A program made the translations under genes and the position numbers. A stretch of DNA of 64,000 nt from positions 558,001-622,000 of the forward strand of contig NZ_JAPWGM010000003.1 of NCBI RefSeq assembly GCF_027213715.1, written 5' to 3'. This document shows, piece by piece, positions 55,909 to 64,000 of the stretch; position 1 is the stretch's first letter, and every line of letters begins with the position of its first letter. This DNA comes from Pedobacter punctiformis (lineage in GTDB: Bacteria > Bacteroidota > Bacteroidia > Sphingobacteriales > Sphingobacteriaceae). The notes beneath the pieces are model-generated. The model saw nothing but the letters and a program-made list of their open reading frames with translations. It searched no databases and was not told the DNA's origin.

Positions 55909-57275
55909 TGTACTATATTTTATTTTTTCTCCCTTTCGTTGCTACGCATTTCATATCAGATCCTATAACTTCTTATGTTGTTTCCTGGTTTGGAAGTATA
56001 CTGATTATGGTGTACAGTATATATTTGGATTATAAAAAAAATGGAGAAAAGTTAAGGTTTTTTAGCCCTCTGATATTATCTCAGGGACTATTTTGGGGTT
56101 ATACAGCAATTACCACTATCTTTTATTTTTTAGATCAGTTAGGGTATGAATTTTTCGAACGCATTAGTTTTCCGAATATACCTGAAATAGAAAATTTAGC
56201 AAAAACACAGAAATACATTGTATTTGCACATGCTTGTTATTTAACCGGATATTTTCTTTACAAAGGCAGAAAAACAGAAAAACAAGAATATCTACTCAAT
56301 ATTGAACCTGCTGATTACATTAAACTCTCAATTGGAGCAATAATAATTGGGCTTTTATTTTTAAAAACCCCGTTTTCACAACTTACCAGTTATTTAAATA
56401 TCTTTTCTACGATATGTGCTGTAAAGTATTTTGGTTATTCTTTAAATAACAGAAGACTGATCTTTAAAGGTTTTTTATATTTTGCCGGGATTTTAATTAT
56501 CGGTTTTCTATCAGGGATGAAAGAAAGCACTCTTTTCCCTTTGATTTATCTCGGTGTAATTTTGTATGATAAATATGGGATACCCAGAACAAGCTTAGTG
56601 TTTGTTCCACTCATTGCAATCTATTTTTACTTTATTCCTACACTAAATGGCGCAGTAAGAGATTCCGTTTGGTATGGAAATAAAGGAGCTGTAGAAACCC
56701 TGTCTTCACTAAATAATCCGAATATTTTTAATGTAGAGAAAATAAAAAGTAATAATTGGGTATTCTTATCCACCAGATTTTCAGAAGTATCTATGCTAAA
56801 CCGTTATATAGAATCGGTTCCAAAATACCGGCCCTATTATGGTTTAGAAATTTATAAATACGGGATATCAAGTTTGGTTCCCCGTTTTTTATGGCCAGGG
56901 AAGCTGAGTCCGGATGCAACAGCACAAAAAAGAGCAGTAGATAATGGTGCATTGGTATTAAATTCTCCTTATGATTCTACTTCAGCTAAACCTCAAACCA
57001 TCGCGGATGCATATATGAGTTATGGATACATAAGCATCTTCATTACATTTCTAATTTATGGTTTTTTAGTTAATTATTTTGCAGCTTTATTAGAGAGGAA
57101 GCTTGGATATGAGTTTGGTTTATCCATTCTCTTCTATAGTCTGTTTTCTGTATTAAGTAAGGGTGGATGCTTTGAAAATTTATTTAATACCACATTTTAT
57201 GGCTTTGTTTTGGTGTACATTGCCATTCATATTTTAAAAAGAGTAAACCTGATTGAGCCCAATTTTAATCAGTAA
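55908..57275 (+). CDS. Wzy-like polysaccharide polymerase/ligase, of the type found with exosortases
   Basis: The 455-residue integral membrane protein has about ten membrane segments and a large soluble loop (about residues 250-345) with Arg-rich stretches, a layout typical of Wzy/O-antigen polymerase proteins. A conserved-looking LVPRFLWPGKLSPDATAQKR (about 323-342) lies in that loop. I recall Wzy-like proteins of this kind being named as exosortase-Y-associated; the exosortase gene lies 2.1 kb downstream. It could polymerise repeats or ligate the glycan to a carrier or cargo. Confidence 0.78.
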   Translation: MYYILFFLPFVATHFISDPITSYVVSWFGSILIMVYSIYLDYKKNGEKLRFFSPLILSQGLFWGYTAITTIFYFLDQLGYEFFERISFPNIPEIENLAKTQKYIVFAHACYLTGYFLYKGRKTEKQEYLLNIEPADYIKLSIGAIIIGLLFLKTPFSQLTSYLNIFSTICAVKYFGYSLNNRRLIFKGFLYFAGILIIGFLSGMKESTLFPLIYLGVILYDKYGIPRTSLVFVPLIAIYFYFIPTLNGAVRDSVWYGNKGAVETLSSLNNPNIFNVEKIKSNNWVFLSTRFSEVSMLNRYIESVPKYRPYYGLEIYKYGISSLVPRFLWPGKLSPDATAQKRAVDNGALVLNSPYDSTSAKPQTIADAYMSYGYISIFITFLIYGFLVNYFAALLERKLGYEFGLSILFYSLFSVLSKGGCFENLFNTTFYGFVLVYIAIHILKRVNLIEPNFNQ

Positions 57276-57341
57276 GTCTCGATAGATGCTTTTACATCTT
57301 TAATTTATCAAACAGATAAACTCCGAAAAAAATTAAGTTAA

Positions 57342-58502
57342 TTGAAAATATTTCAAGTTACAGCTTCTTATAAACCTGCATATATTTATGGTGGCCCAAT
57401 CATGTCTGTTGCCAGGTTATGCGAATCTTTGGCACAAAACAGTACTAATGAACTTGAAGTATTTACAACTACTGCAAATGGCAAAGAAGAGTTAAAAGTA
57501 GCTGCTAACGAATCTGCAATTGTAGATGGCGTTAAAGTCACCTATTTTAATCGATTAACTAAAGATCATACACATTTCTCACCTTCATTATTAAGGAATT
57601 TAAGAAGAAAAATTAAGGTGGCAACTAACAAAGAATTGATAATACACATTCATGCCTGGTGGAATACCGTTTCTATTTTAAGTTGCTGGATTGCCAAATC
57701 ATACAACATTCCGGTTGTGTTATCGCCGAGGGGAATGCTCACCAATTATTCCTTAAATAATCGCAATAGTTTTTCTAAAAGGTTAATCCATAAACTGATT
57801 GGGAAACGGCTTTTAGAGTATTGCCATATACACGCTACCAGCGAAAAGGAGAAAAATGATGTGCTCGAAATCATTCAGCCAAAGGGCATTGAAGTGATTT
57901 ACAATCAGGTTAATTTACCTAACACACCTGTTTCTTTAACAGATCTTCTGGTTGAACCGTTGCCGATTTTTAAACTTATCTTTTTATCAAGAATTGAAGA
58001 AAAAAAGGGTTTAGAATTATTATTTAAAGCTTTATCTGATTTATCTATTAATTGGACCCTAACCATAGCCGGTTCAGGAGAAACAGCTTATATAGAATAT
58101 TTAAAAGCAGAATCAGTACGATTAAACATTGATAAAAAAATAGTTTGGGCTGGTCAAATCAGTAATGACGAAAAATTTAAACTGCTTGCAGCACATGATT
58201 TAATGGTGTTAACTTCTTACAATGAAAATTTCGCCAATGTTGTAGTAGAAAGTTTAAGTGTAGGTACTCCTGTACTGGTTTCGGAACAAGTTGGTTTAGC
58301 GAATTACGTACGGGATAACGACCTTGGATGGATAACCACCCTACATACCGATAATATTAAACAACAAATTACCGAGGCTTGTAATGCACAATCAAAACGA
58401 CTGGAAATTAAGCTAAAGGCTCCGGCATTAGTCAACACTGATTTCGATTCTGCTGTGCTTGTCGAAAAGTATCTCGATTTATATAATAGAATTGTTAAAT
58501 AA
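57342..58502 (+). CDS. Family 4 glycosyltransferase, possibly exosortase-associated
   Basis: The 386-residue GT-B enzyme has the acceptor loop YGGPIMSVARLCESLA (about residues 17-32), VVLSPRGMLTNYSLN, IFLSRIEEKKGLELLFKALS-type block (about 213-232) and SYNENFANVVVESLSVGTPV (about 294-313), with the donor-binding glutamates. The start is TTG at 57342, after a 66-bp gap. It resembles the glycosyltransferases I recall as XrtY-associated (XYAG1), but I have not checked this. Confidence 0.85.
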   Translation: MKIFQVTASYKPAYIYGGPIMSVARLCESLAQNSTNELEVFTTTANGKEELKVAANESAIVDGVKVTYFNRLTKDHTHFSPSLLRNLRRKIKVATNKELIIHIHAWWNTVSILSCWIAKSYNIPVVLSPRGMLTNYSLNNRNSFSKRLIHKLIGKRLLEYCHIHATSEKEKNDVLEIIQPKGIEVIYNQVNLPNTPVSLTDLLVEPLPIFKLIFLSRIEEKKGLELLFKALSDLSINWTLTIAGSGETAYIEYLKAESVRLNIDKKIVWAGQISNDEKFKLLAAHDLMVLTSYNENFANVVVESLSVGTPVLVSEQVGLANYVRDNDLGWITTLHTDNIKQQITEACNAQSKRLEIKLKAPALVNTDFDSAVLVEKYLDLYNRIVK

Positions 58503-58506
58503 CCCA

Positions 58507-59361
58507 ATGCAAAAGGATTTCAGCTTCATTATTCTTACTTACAATGAAGAAATTCATTTACCAGGGCTATTAAATTCTATTAAAGATTTAAATGCTCCAT
58601 TATTTATTTTGGATAGTGGAAGTACGGACCAAACATTAAAAATTGCAAAAGAATTTAAAGCTGAAGTTAAAACCAATCCTTTCGAAAATCATCCAAAGCA
58701 ATGGGATTTTGCACTTCGCACTTTTGAAATCAAAACACCCTGGATTATTGGCCTGGATGCAGATCATATTGTAACGCCGGAGCTTTTTGATCTGCTGGAT
58801 AATTTTAAAGATGAAGATTTTAAAGACGTAGATGGAATCTATTTTAACAGAAAAAATTACTTTCAGGGAAAATGGATTAAACACGGTGGATATTACCCTT
58901 TCTACCTCTTAAAAATGTTCAGGAACAAAATTGGTTATTCAGATTTAAATGAAAATATGGATCATCGCTTTATCGTTCATGGTAAAACTACGATTTGGAA
59001 AGAAGGTTATTTAAAAGAAGAAAATTTAAAGGAAAATGATCTGCAATTTTGGAAATCTAAACATGAACGGTACAGTGATCTTATTGCACAGGAAGAACTG
59101 GATCGTGCAAATAAAATCAGAACGCAGACTTTAAATCCTAAATTCTCCGGAAATCCTGATGAACGACGGGCCTGGTTTAAACGGATATGGTGGAATTTAC
59201 CGCTTGGTGTAAGACCGTATTTGTATTTTAGTTATCGCATGTTATTTAAACTCGGTATCTTAGATGGAACAAAAGGCATTCAATTTCATTACCTGCAGGG
59301 CCTATGGTTCAGGCTTTTAGTAGACCGAAAAATAAAAAAATTAAAGCAACAACAATATTAA
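58507..59361 (+). CDS. Family 2 glycosyltransferase (WaaE/KdtX-like)
   Basis: The 284-residue enzyme begins DFSFIILTYNEEIHLPGLLN and has LFILDSGSTDQTLKIAK (about residues 32-48) and WIIGLDADHIVT (about 81-92, D-A-D metal site). The NPFENHPKQWDFAL stretch (about 58-71) is typical of the WaaE-like subgroup. I use ATG 58507 because it gives the canonical N-terminus; an in-frame start at 58459 would overlap the previous gene. It ends 14 bp before the exosortase start. Confidence 0.87.
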   Translation: MQKDFSFIILTYNEEIHLPGLLNSIKDLNAPLFILDSGSTDQTLKIAKEFKAEVKTNPFENHPKQWDFALRTFEIKTPWIIGLDADHIVTPELFDLLDNFKDEDFKDVDGIYFNRKNYFQGKWIKHGGYYPFYLLKMFRNKIGYSDLNENMDHRFIVHGKTTIWKEGYLKEENLKENDLQFWKSKHERYSDLIAQEELDRANKIRTQTLNPKFSGNPDERRAWFKRIWWNLPLGVRPYLYFSYRMLFKLGILDGTKGIQFHYLQGLWFRLLVDRKIKKLKQQQY

Positions 59362-59375
59362 TCTTCCCCTATAGT

Positions 59376-59969
59376 ATGACCGAAATATCCAATGTTCAAG
59401 CAAAAAAAGAAGCTAATAAACAGGCTGTAAAGTTTATCTTAAGTTTATTTATTCTATATATCTTATTCAGCCAGGGTAATATATTTATGAATAGTGTAAT
59501 GAGTCCTGATGGAAGATTTTACAATGCTTTTATTGCCAATCACTTTGATTACATACAGGGTTTAAAAAATGCCATAATTATACCCGCTGTTTGGGTTATT
59601 AAATTATTTGGTTTCTATGCGATTCACAATGAAATGGATGTAATGGTTGTTGACGGACCTTATTTAAGAATTAACTATTCTTGTTTAGGTTTAGGGGTAA
59701 TGAGTTTTTTAGCTGCTTTTGTTTTTGCATTTCCAACTTCATGGAAATCGACCTTTAAAATGTTAATTATAGGGCTTATTACCATTTATGTACTTAATAT
59801 TTGTCGTATAGCGGGTTTAGGTTTACTATTTGCCACCTTTCATTCACAACGCAATTATTTTGAATATCATCATGAAATTTTTAATGTACTGGTTTACATT
59901 GTTATTTTCATCATGTTATACATTTGGATTAAGAAGAACACTAATAATTCTAAACCAAAATCTTTATAA
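59376..59969 (+). CDS. Exosortase family protein (XrtY-like)
   Basis: Exosortases are membrane cysteine proteases/transpeptidases that cut C-terminal sorting signals. The 197-residue protein has about six membrane segments and all three catalytic positions: Cys103 in NYSCLGLGVM, Arg144 in NICRIAGLG, and a histidine in YHHEIFN (His165/166). I start at ATG 59376; an upstream in-frame codon at 59304 lies within the previous gene. The surrounding Wzy-like and glycosyltransferase genes match what I remember of the XrtY group in Sphingobacteriaceae. Cargo candidates are the three small genes at 30-32 kb. Confidence 0.88.
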   Translation: MTEISNVQAKKEANKQAVKFILSLFILYILFSQGNIFMNSVMSPDGRFYNAFIANHFDYIQGLKNAIIIPAVWVIKLFGFYAIHNEMDVMVVDGPYLRINYSCLGLGVMSFLAAFVFAFPTSWKSTFKMLIIGLITIYVLNICRIAGLGLLFATFHSQRNYFEYHHEIFNVLVYIVIFIMLYIWIKKNTNNSKPKSL

Positions 59970-60025
59970 TCCGATTTTTAATTGTTTTTCCTTTCAACTT
60001 ACCCAGTTTCTATTTCTGACTCATC

Positions 60026-61750
60026 ATGTATATCCTTGGCATAAATGCTTATCACGGCGATTCTTCAGCATGTATTTTTAAAAATGGCGAGTTAATTGCC
60101 GCCTCCGAAGAAGAACGTTTCAGAAGGATAAAACATTGGGCTGGTTTCCCTTCCATGGCAATACAATTTTGCCTCGATGAAGCTAAAATTGGCATCAAAG
60201 ATTTGGATTATATCGCCATATCACGCGATCCTAAGGCAAACTTTAAACAAAAAGTTTTTACCGCTTTAAAAAACAGGTTAAGCCTTAAAAATATAGCCGA
60301 TCGTTTACAAAATCTTAAAAAGGCATCTTCAATACAAAACGATTTTATCGACCACTTTAAGGTAAGTGAGGAAGATTTAAAAGGTAAAATTATTAATGTC
60401 GAGCATCACAGAAGCCATTTAGCCAGCGCTTTTTTTGCTTCGTCCTATCCTAAATCTGCTTTGCTTTCTATAGATGGTTTTGGCGATTTTAGCAGTACAA
60501 TGACCGGTATTGGCAAGGATTTAAGTATTGAAGTTTTAGATACAGTTTCCTACCCGCACTCTTTGGGTTTATTTTATACACTTTTTACCCAATATTTAGG
60601 CTTTTCGCATTATGGAGATGAATATAAAGTAATGGGCCTTGCGCCTTATGGCACCCCAAAATATACCGATCAGGTTGAAAAGGTAATTAAAGTTAAGGAC
60701 GATGGCCTTTTTGAATTAAACCTCGATTACTTTAATCATCCAAAAAAGGGAGTGCAAATGGTTTGGGAAAATGGAATTCCGGCAATGGAAGCTTTGTTTA
60801 CGACCAAACTTATAAGTGATTTTGGCCCTCAGCGTAATTCTGACGAAACTTTAACGCAATACCATAAAGATTTGGCTTCTTCTGTTCAAAAAGTTACAGA
60901 AAAAGTCATTATACATATTCTCAATTACCTGCATAAAAAAACCGGACTTGATAGTATTTGTATTGCTGGTGGTGTAGCACAAAACTCTGTTGCAAATGGT
61001 AAAATTTTAAATGCTACGCCTTTCAAATCCATTTACATTCCTCCTGCCGGACATGATGCCGGAACCGCCATTGGTGCAGCATTATGGCAATACAATCAGG
61101 TTTTAAAAAAGCCCAGGATTAAACCAATGTTACACGGCTTTTTAGGTAGCCGATTTGATAATTCTTATATTCAAAAGCTATTAGAAGCAAAAAATATAAC
61201 CTATCAATGTTTAGACTGGGACGAGCTGAACAATCAGGTTACGGATTGTTTAATTAATGGTGGTGTGGTTGGCTGGTTTCAGGGGCGTGCTGAATTTGGA
61301 CCAAGAGCCTTAGGGAACCGTTCTATTCTTGCAGATCCGAGAAGAGATGATGCCAAGGAGATTATCAATTCCAAAATTAAGAGAAGAGAATCTTTCAGGC
61401 CATTTGCCCCTTCCATTTTAAAGGAATATACCAGGGATTATTTCGAGCAGGATGACACGGTGCCTTTTATGGAAAAAGTTTATTCTATCAAACCTGATAA
61501 AAGAAAAGAAATTCCTGCAGTGTGCCATGTAGATGGCTCCGGACGTTTACAAACGGTTGATCAGGACGTTAATCCACGCTATTATAACCTGATTCAAGAG
61601 TTTCACAGCAAAACTAATGTGCCCATCTTATTAAACACTTCTTTTAACGAAAATGAACCTATAGTAAATACACCCGATGAGGCTTTAAACTGTTTTTTAA
61701 GGACCAATATGGATATGCTGGTTTTAGAAAATATTGTGATTACAAGATAA
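60026..61750 (+). CDS. Carbamoyltransferase (NodU/CmcH/TobZ family)
   Basis: The 574-residue protein transfers a carbamoyl group from carbamoyl phosphate through a carbamoyl-AMP intermediate, usually to a sugar hydroxyl. It has the TsaD-like N-terminal part (GINAYHGDSSACIF, residues 5-18; VEHHRSHLASAFFAS, about 125-139; LCIAGGVAQNSVANG-type block, about 315-328) and the YrdC-like C-terminal part with WFQGRAEFGPRALGNRSILA (about 416-435). It probably carbamoylates a sugar of the glycan. It follows the exosortase by 56 bp and is the last gene of the polysaccharide run. Confidence 0.93.
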   Translation: MYILGINAYHGDSSACIFKNGELIAASEEERFRRIKHWAGFPSMAIQFCLDEAKIGIKDLDYIAISRDPKANFKQKVFTALKNRLSLKNIADRLQNLKKASSIQNDFIDHFKVSEEDLKGKIINVEHHRSHLASAFFASSYPKSALLSIDGFGDFSSTMTGIGKDLSIEVLDTVSYPHSLGLFYTLFTQYLGFSHYGDEYKVMGLAPYGTPKYTDQVEKVIKVKDDGLFELNLDYFNHPKKGVQMVWENGIPAMEALFTTKLISDFGPQRNSDETLTQYHKDLASSVQKVTEKVIIHILNYLHKKTGLDSICIAGGVAQNSVANGKILNATPFKSIYIPPAGHDAGTAIGAALWQYNQVLKKPRIKPMLHGFLGSRFDNSYIQKLLEAKNITYQCLDWDELNNQVTDCLINGGVVGWFQGRAEFGPRALGNRSILADPRRDDAKEIINSKIKRRESFRPFAPSILKEYTRDYFEQDDTVPFMEKVYSIKPDKRKEIPAVCHVDGSGRLQTVDQDVNPRYYNLIQEFHSKTNVPILLNTSFNENEPIVNTPDEALNCFLRTNMDMLVLENIVITR

Positions 61751-61855
61751 TTAATCACAACAAGTAATTGGATAATTTGAAAGTAAAGAACGAGCCCGAA
61801 TAATTGCTATCCTGATATAATTTCCGTAAATTGACATAACCAAAATATAGAAATT

Positions 61856-62293
61856 ATGAACTTGCTCAAAAAAATCCAAAACTGGGGAGATCATCATCAC
61901 CCAAAATGGCTTGATTTTTTCAGAATGGCATTAGGGATTATATTAATTTGGAAGGGTATAGCTTTTGCTTTAAATCTCGAAGCTTTTAATAACCTGATGC
62001 ATGGTGCCATGTTAGGCACGGCCATTTCCATAAGTCTTTTAGCTCATCTAATTATTGTACTGCACATTATAGGTGGCCTTGCCATTGCTTTAGGTACGCA
62101 TACTCGATTATTTTCTTTGCTTAATTTACCTGTGTTAATAGGTGCTGTATTTTTTATTAATTTATCTCAGAATATTTTCAGACCCTATTCTGAATTTTGG
62201 TTTTCAGTAATTGTGTTACTAGGTTTAATCTGTTTCCTTATTGAAGGTAACGGTATATTATCCATTGAAAATCAAAGAAAACTCAGCGTCTGA
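61856..62293 (+). CDS. DoxX-family membrane protein
   Basis: The 145-residue protein has four membrane segments (about residues 21-38, 55-80, 83-103 and 112-132) after a short soluble N-terminus with the family opening WLDFFRMALGIILIWKG. DoxX-like proteins have been linked to redox functions and quinones, but no specific role is known for this type. It follows a 105-bp gap after the carbamoyltransferase and is probably independent of the glycan cluster. Confidence 0.82.
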   Translation: MNLLKKIQNWGDHHHPKWLDFFRMALGIILIWKGIAFALNLEAFNNLMHGAMLGTAISISLLAHLIIVLHIIGGLAIALGTHTRLFSLLNLPVLIGAVFFINLSQNIFRPYSEFWFSVIVLLGLICFLIEGNGILSIENQRKLSV

Positions 62294-62320
62294 AAAATTA
62301 CAGGCAATAAAAACATCCAG

Positions 62321-63880
62321 TTAATTTGCTTTTACCCTAAGCAGTTTTAGTAAAACACCGTTTGTCCATCCGAAACCATCCTGTAGGGGATATTCTCCCC
62401 CACCGCCTAGGCTTTCGGGGGCTGAGGCATCGTATTTTTCCATCAATTTTCCGGTTTGCTCAAATACCTTTACGTTCAGGTTAATCCAGCGGTTGGAAAC
62501 GGTATCGGCCAGTTCATTATAACCATAGTTTCTCATGCCGGCAATACTGATCCATTGCAATGGTGCCCATGCATTTGGATTATCCCATTGTTCTCCAGAC
62601 TTATTTAAAGTCGTAATCAGGCCCCCTTTCTTCAGAAAATCTGCCTGAATCTTTTCTACGACCGCAGCCGCCTGAACATTTGTGGCTATTTTGAAAAACA
62701 GAGGTGATGTAGCCGCCAGTGTAAGCTGCTTAGATGGTTGTTGCTTTTTCCAATTGTAATCAGTAAAAAATTTTAAGGAAGGATTCCAGCAGTATTTCAA
62801 AATGGCTTGTTTCCTTTTTATAGCTCTAGTTGAAAATAACTTAGCTTTTGTTGCATCGCCTTTTTGTATATAAGCGGTCGCAATTACATTTTCTAAGTTA
62901 TAAAGCAAACCATTTAAATCAACAGGGATTAAGTCTGTGGTAATAATTTGTCCAAAGCTTTTACCATCTGCAAACCATCGGGTGCTGAAATCCCAACCCG
63001 ATTCTGCAGCAGAACGTACATTTCTATAAAAATCCGGCTTTGCCTGTAAAGTTTTTTGAGCAGATTTTAAATCCTCCGCGTAAGATTCTTCTCTTGGTAC
63101 TGCTCCTGCATCATAATACCTGTTTAGCACTGATCCATCTTTAAGTTTTACCAAATGGTTTAAAGCTTTTCCCTTTTGCAAATTTTCAGTGCCTTTCATC
63201 CAGAAAGCGTACTCTTTTTCCAAAACATCACAATAATCACTAATTTTAACAGAAGGATCGCTTTCGGCAAGTAACTGAACCATTAAAGAAAAAAATGGGG
63301 GTTGAGATCTGGTTAAATAATAAGTCCGGTTTCCATTTGGAATAAAGCCATAATTGCGGATTAGCCAGGCAAAATTATCAACCATATTTTTAATCAATAC
63401 CTTTTTGCCCGCCTCTTTCAAACCCAGCATTGTAAAGTAAGAGTCCCAGTAATAAATCTCTCTAAACCGGCCTCCGGGCACTATATAAGCATTTGGTAAT
63501 GGAATAAGTGAAGTTTGATGCCCAGAAATTATATCCGGATTTCTTTTAAGTACGCCCCACAAAGTATCTAAATGTTTTTCTATGCCAGCAGAAATATCTG
63601 ACGCATAAGCTACATTATGATTTTCGGGCACTACAAAATGCTCATCTACAAAATGCCTGAGGTTAAAATCTTCCGCATTTTTCTGCAATTGATAGGCTTT
63701 CATAATCTCCGTAGGAGACTTTTTAGGAAGCGCATCTACAAAAGATTTCCCATCCGGATAAATTCCTCCAAGTTGCACCTGATCAAAAAGTCCGGGGTAA
63801 AGCTTGCGGGGACTTAAATTCTTTTGCGCTGAAACAGAAAAACAAAGTAAAAGTAGAAATGGAAACAGAATTCTTTTCAT
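62321..63880 (-). CDS. treA: Secreted alpha,alpha-trehalase (GH37)
   Basis: The 519-residue enzyme hydrolyses trehalose to two glucose molecules. It has a signal peptide (MKRILFPFLLLLCFSVSAQ, cut after residue 18-19), so it acts in the periplasm. Family signature 1 is PGGRFREIYYWDSYF (about residues 134-148), signature 2 is QWDNPNAWAP (about 430-439), and the C-terminal GGGGEYPLQDGFGWTNGV (about 491-508) is typical. The start is ATG at 63880. It converges on the DoxX gene with 27 bp between and no clear terminator. Confidence 0.95.
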   Translation of the reverse strand: MKRILFPFLLLLCFSVSAQKNLSPRKLYPGLFDQVQLGGIYPDGKSFVDALPKKSPTEIMKAYQLQKNAEDFNLRHFVDEHFVVPENHNVAYASDISAGIEKHLDTLWGVLKRNPDIISGHQTSLIPLPNAYIVPGGRFREIYYWDSYFTMLGLKEAGKKVLIKNMVDNFAWLIRNYGFIPNGNRTYYLTRSQPPFFSLMVQLLAESDPSVKISDYCDVLEKEYAFWMKGTENLQKGKALNHLVKLKDGSVLNRYYDAGAVPREESYAEDLKSAQKTLQAKPDFYRNVRSAAESGWDFSTRWFADGKSFGQIITTDLIPVDLNGLLYNLENVIATAYIQKGDATKAKLFSTRAIKRKQAILKYCWNPSLKFFTDYNWKKQQPSKQLTLAATSPLFFKIATNVQAAAVVEKIQADFLKKGGLITTLNKSGEQWDNPNAWAPLQWISIAGMRNYGYNELADTVSNRWINLNVKVFEQTGKLMEKYDASAPESLGGGGEYPLQDGFGWTNGVLLKLLRVKAN

Positions 63881-64000
63881 AGCAAAATGTCATTTATGAC
63901 TAAAATAGTTAATTGCACCAAAGCTTCATTAAACCAGCTTAGTGTAGTTGTTTTATTGTGGAGGCCAAAATCATGTCTGCCCATCTTGGTAAATATGTAC

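Noticed and set aside
32396..61750. Polysaccharide locus as a recently inserted mobile island
   Set aside because: No integrase, transposase, tRNA end or flanking direct repeat was seen. The visibly higher AT content of the glycosyltransferase genes is common for such loci and is not proof of recent transfer.

Overview
The window looks like chromosomal DNA from a member of the Bacteroidota, most likely a Sphingobacteriaceae species close to Pedobacter. The evidence is an AT-rich sequence, several promoters with the Bacteroidota -7 element (TAnnTTTG), few Shine-Dalgarno sequences, a Bacteroidota-style division/cell-wall cluster without murF, a small histone-H1-like protein, an UpxY/NusG-type antiterminator and an exosortase of the Bacteroidota kind. 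The genus is inferred from remembered protein similarity; no search was run.

Left part (1 to 9 kb) is housekeeping: the end of a membrane protein, a LuxE-like adenylating enzyme, tyrS, an ACP-phosphodiesterase-like protein, ligA, a GxxExxY protein, dapA, a 58-residue histone-H1-like gene and a PLP-dependent alpha-oxoamine synthase. Clear hairpin terminators separate many of these. From 9.0 to 25.3 kb the minus strand carries the dcw cluster in the order mraZ, rsmH, ftsL-like, ftsI, murE, mraY, murD, ftsW, murG, murC, ftsQ, ftsA, ftsZ. Three GTGGTA boxes at 10-bp spacing lie upstream of mraZ, and an unusual set of nested and competing inverted repeats lies between ftsA and ftsZ. Then come pgk, a GNAT acetyltransferase and gap (25.4 to 28.1 kb), one probable operon.

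The right half (28.2 to 61.8 kb) is a large surface-polysaccharide locus. On the minus strand lie a WecA-like sugar-phosphate transferase, a family 2 glycosyltransferase and three small Cys-rich secreted proteins that end in a C-[PD]-[IL]-D-[DN] motif, a hydrophobic stretch and basic residues. On the plus strand, almost without gaps, lie a Wza-like export lipoprotein, a Wzc-like tyrosine kinase, UpxY, an asparagine-synthase-like amidotransferase, an ABC exporter (Wzm/Wzt type), an acyltransferase, an FkbM methyltransferase, an SGNH-methyltransferase fusion, about fourteen glycosyltransferases (including GT10- and GT11-like fucosyltransferases), a Wzy-like membrane protein, an exosortase with its Cys/Arg/His triad, and a carbamoyltransferase.

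My main reading is that the three small proteins at one edge are cargo of the exosortase at the other edge, and that the locus makes a heavily decorated glycan which may end up attached to or exported with them. The window ends with a DoxX-family protein and a secreted GH37 trehalase. I saw no tRNA, rRNA, CRISPR array, transposase or integrase.
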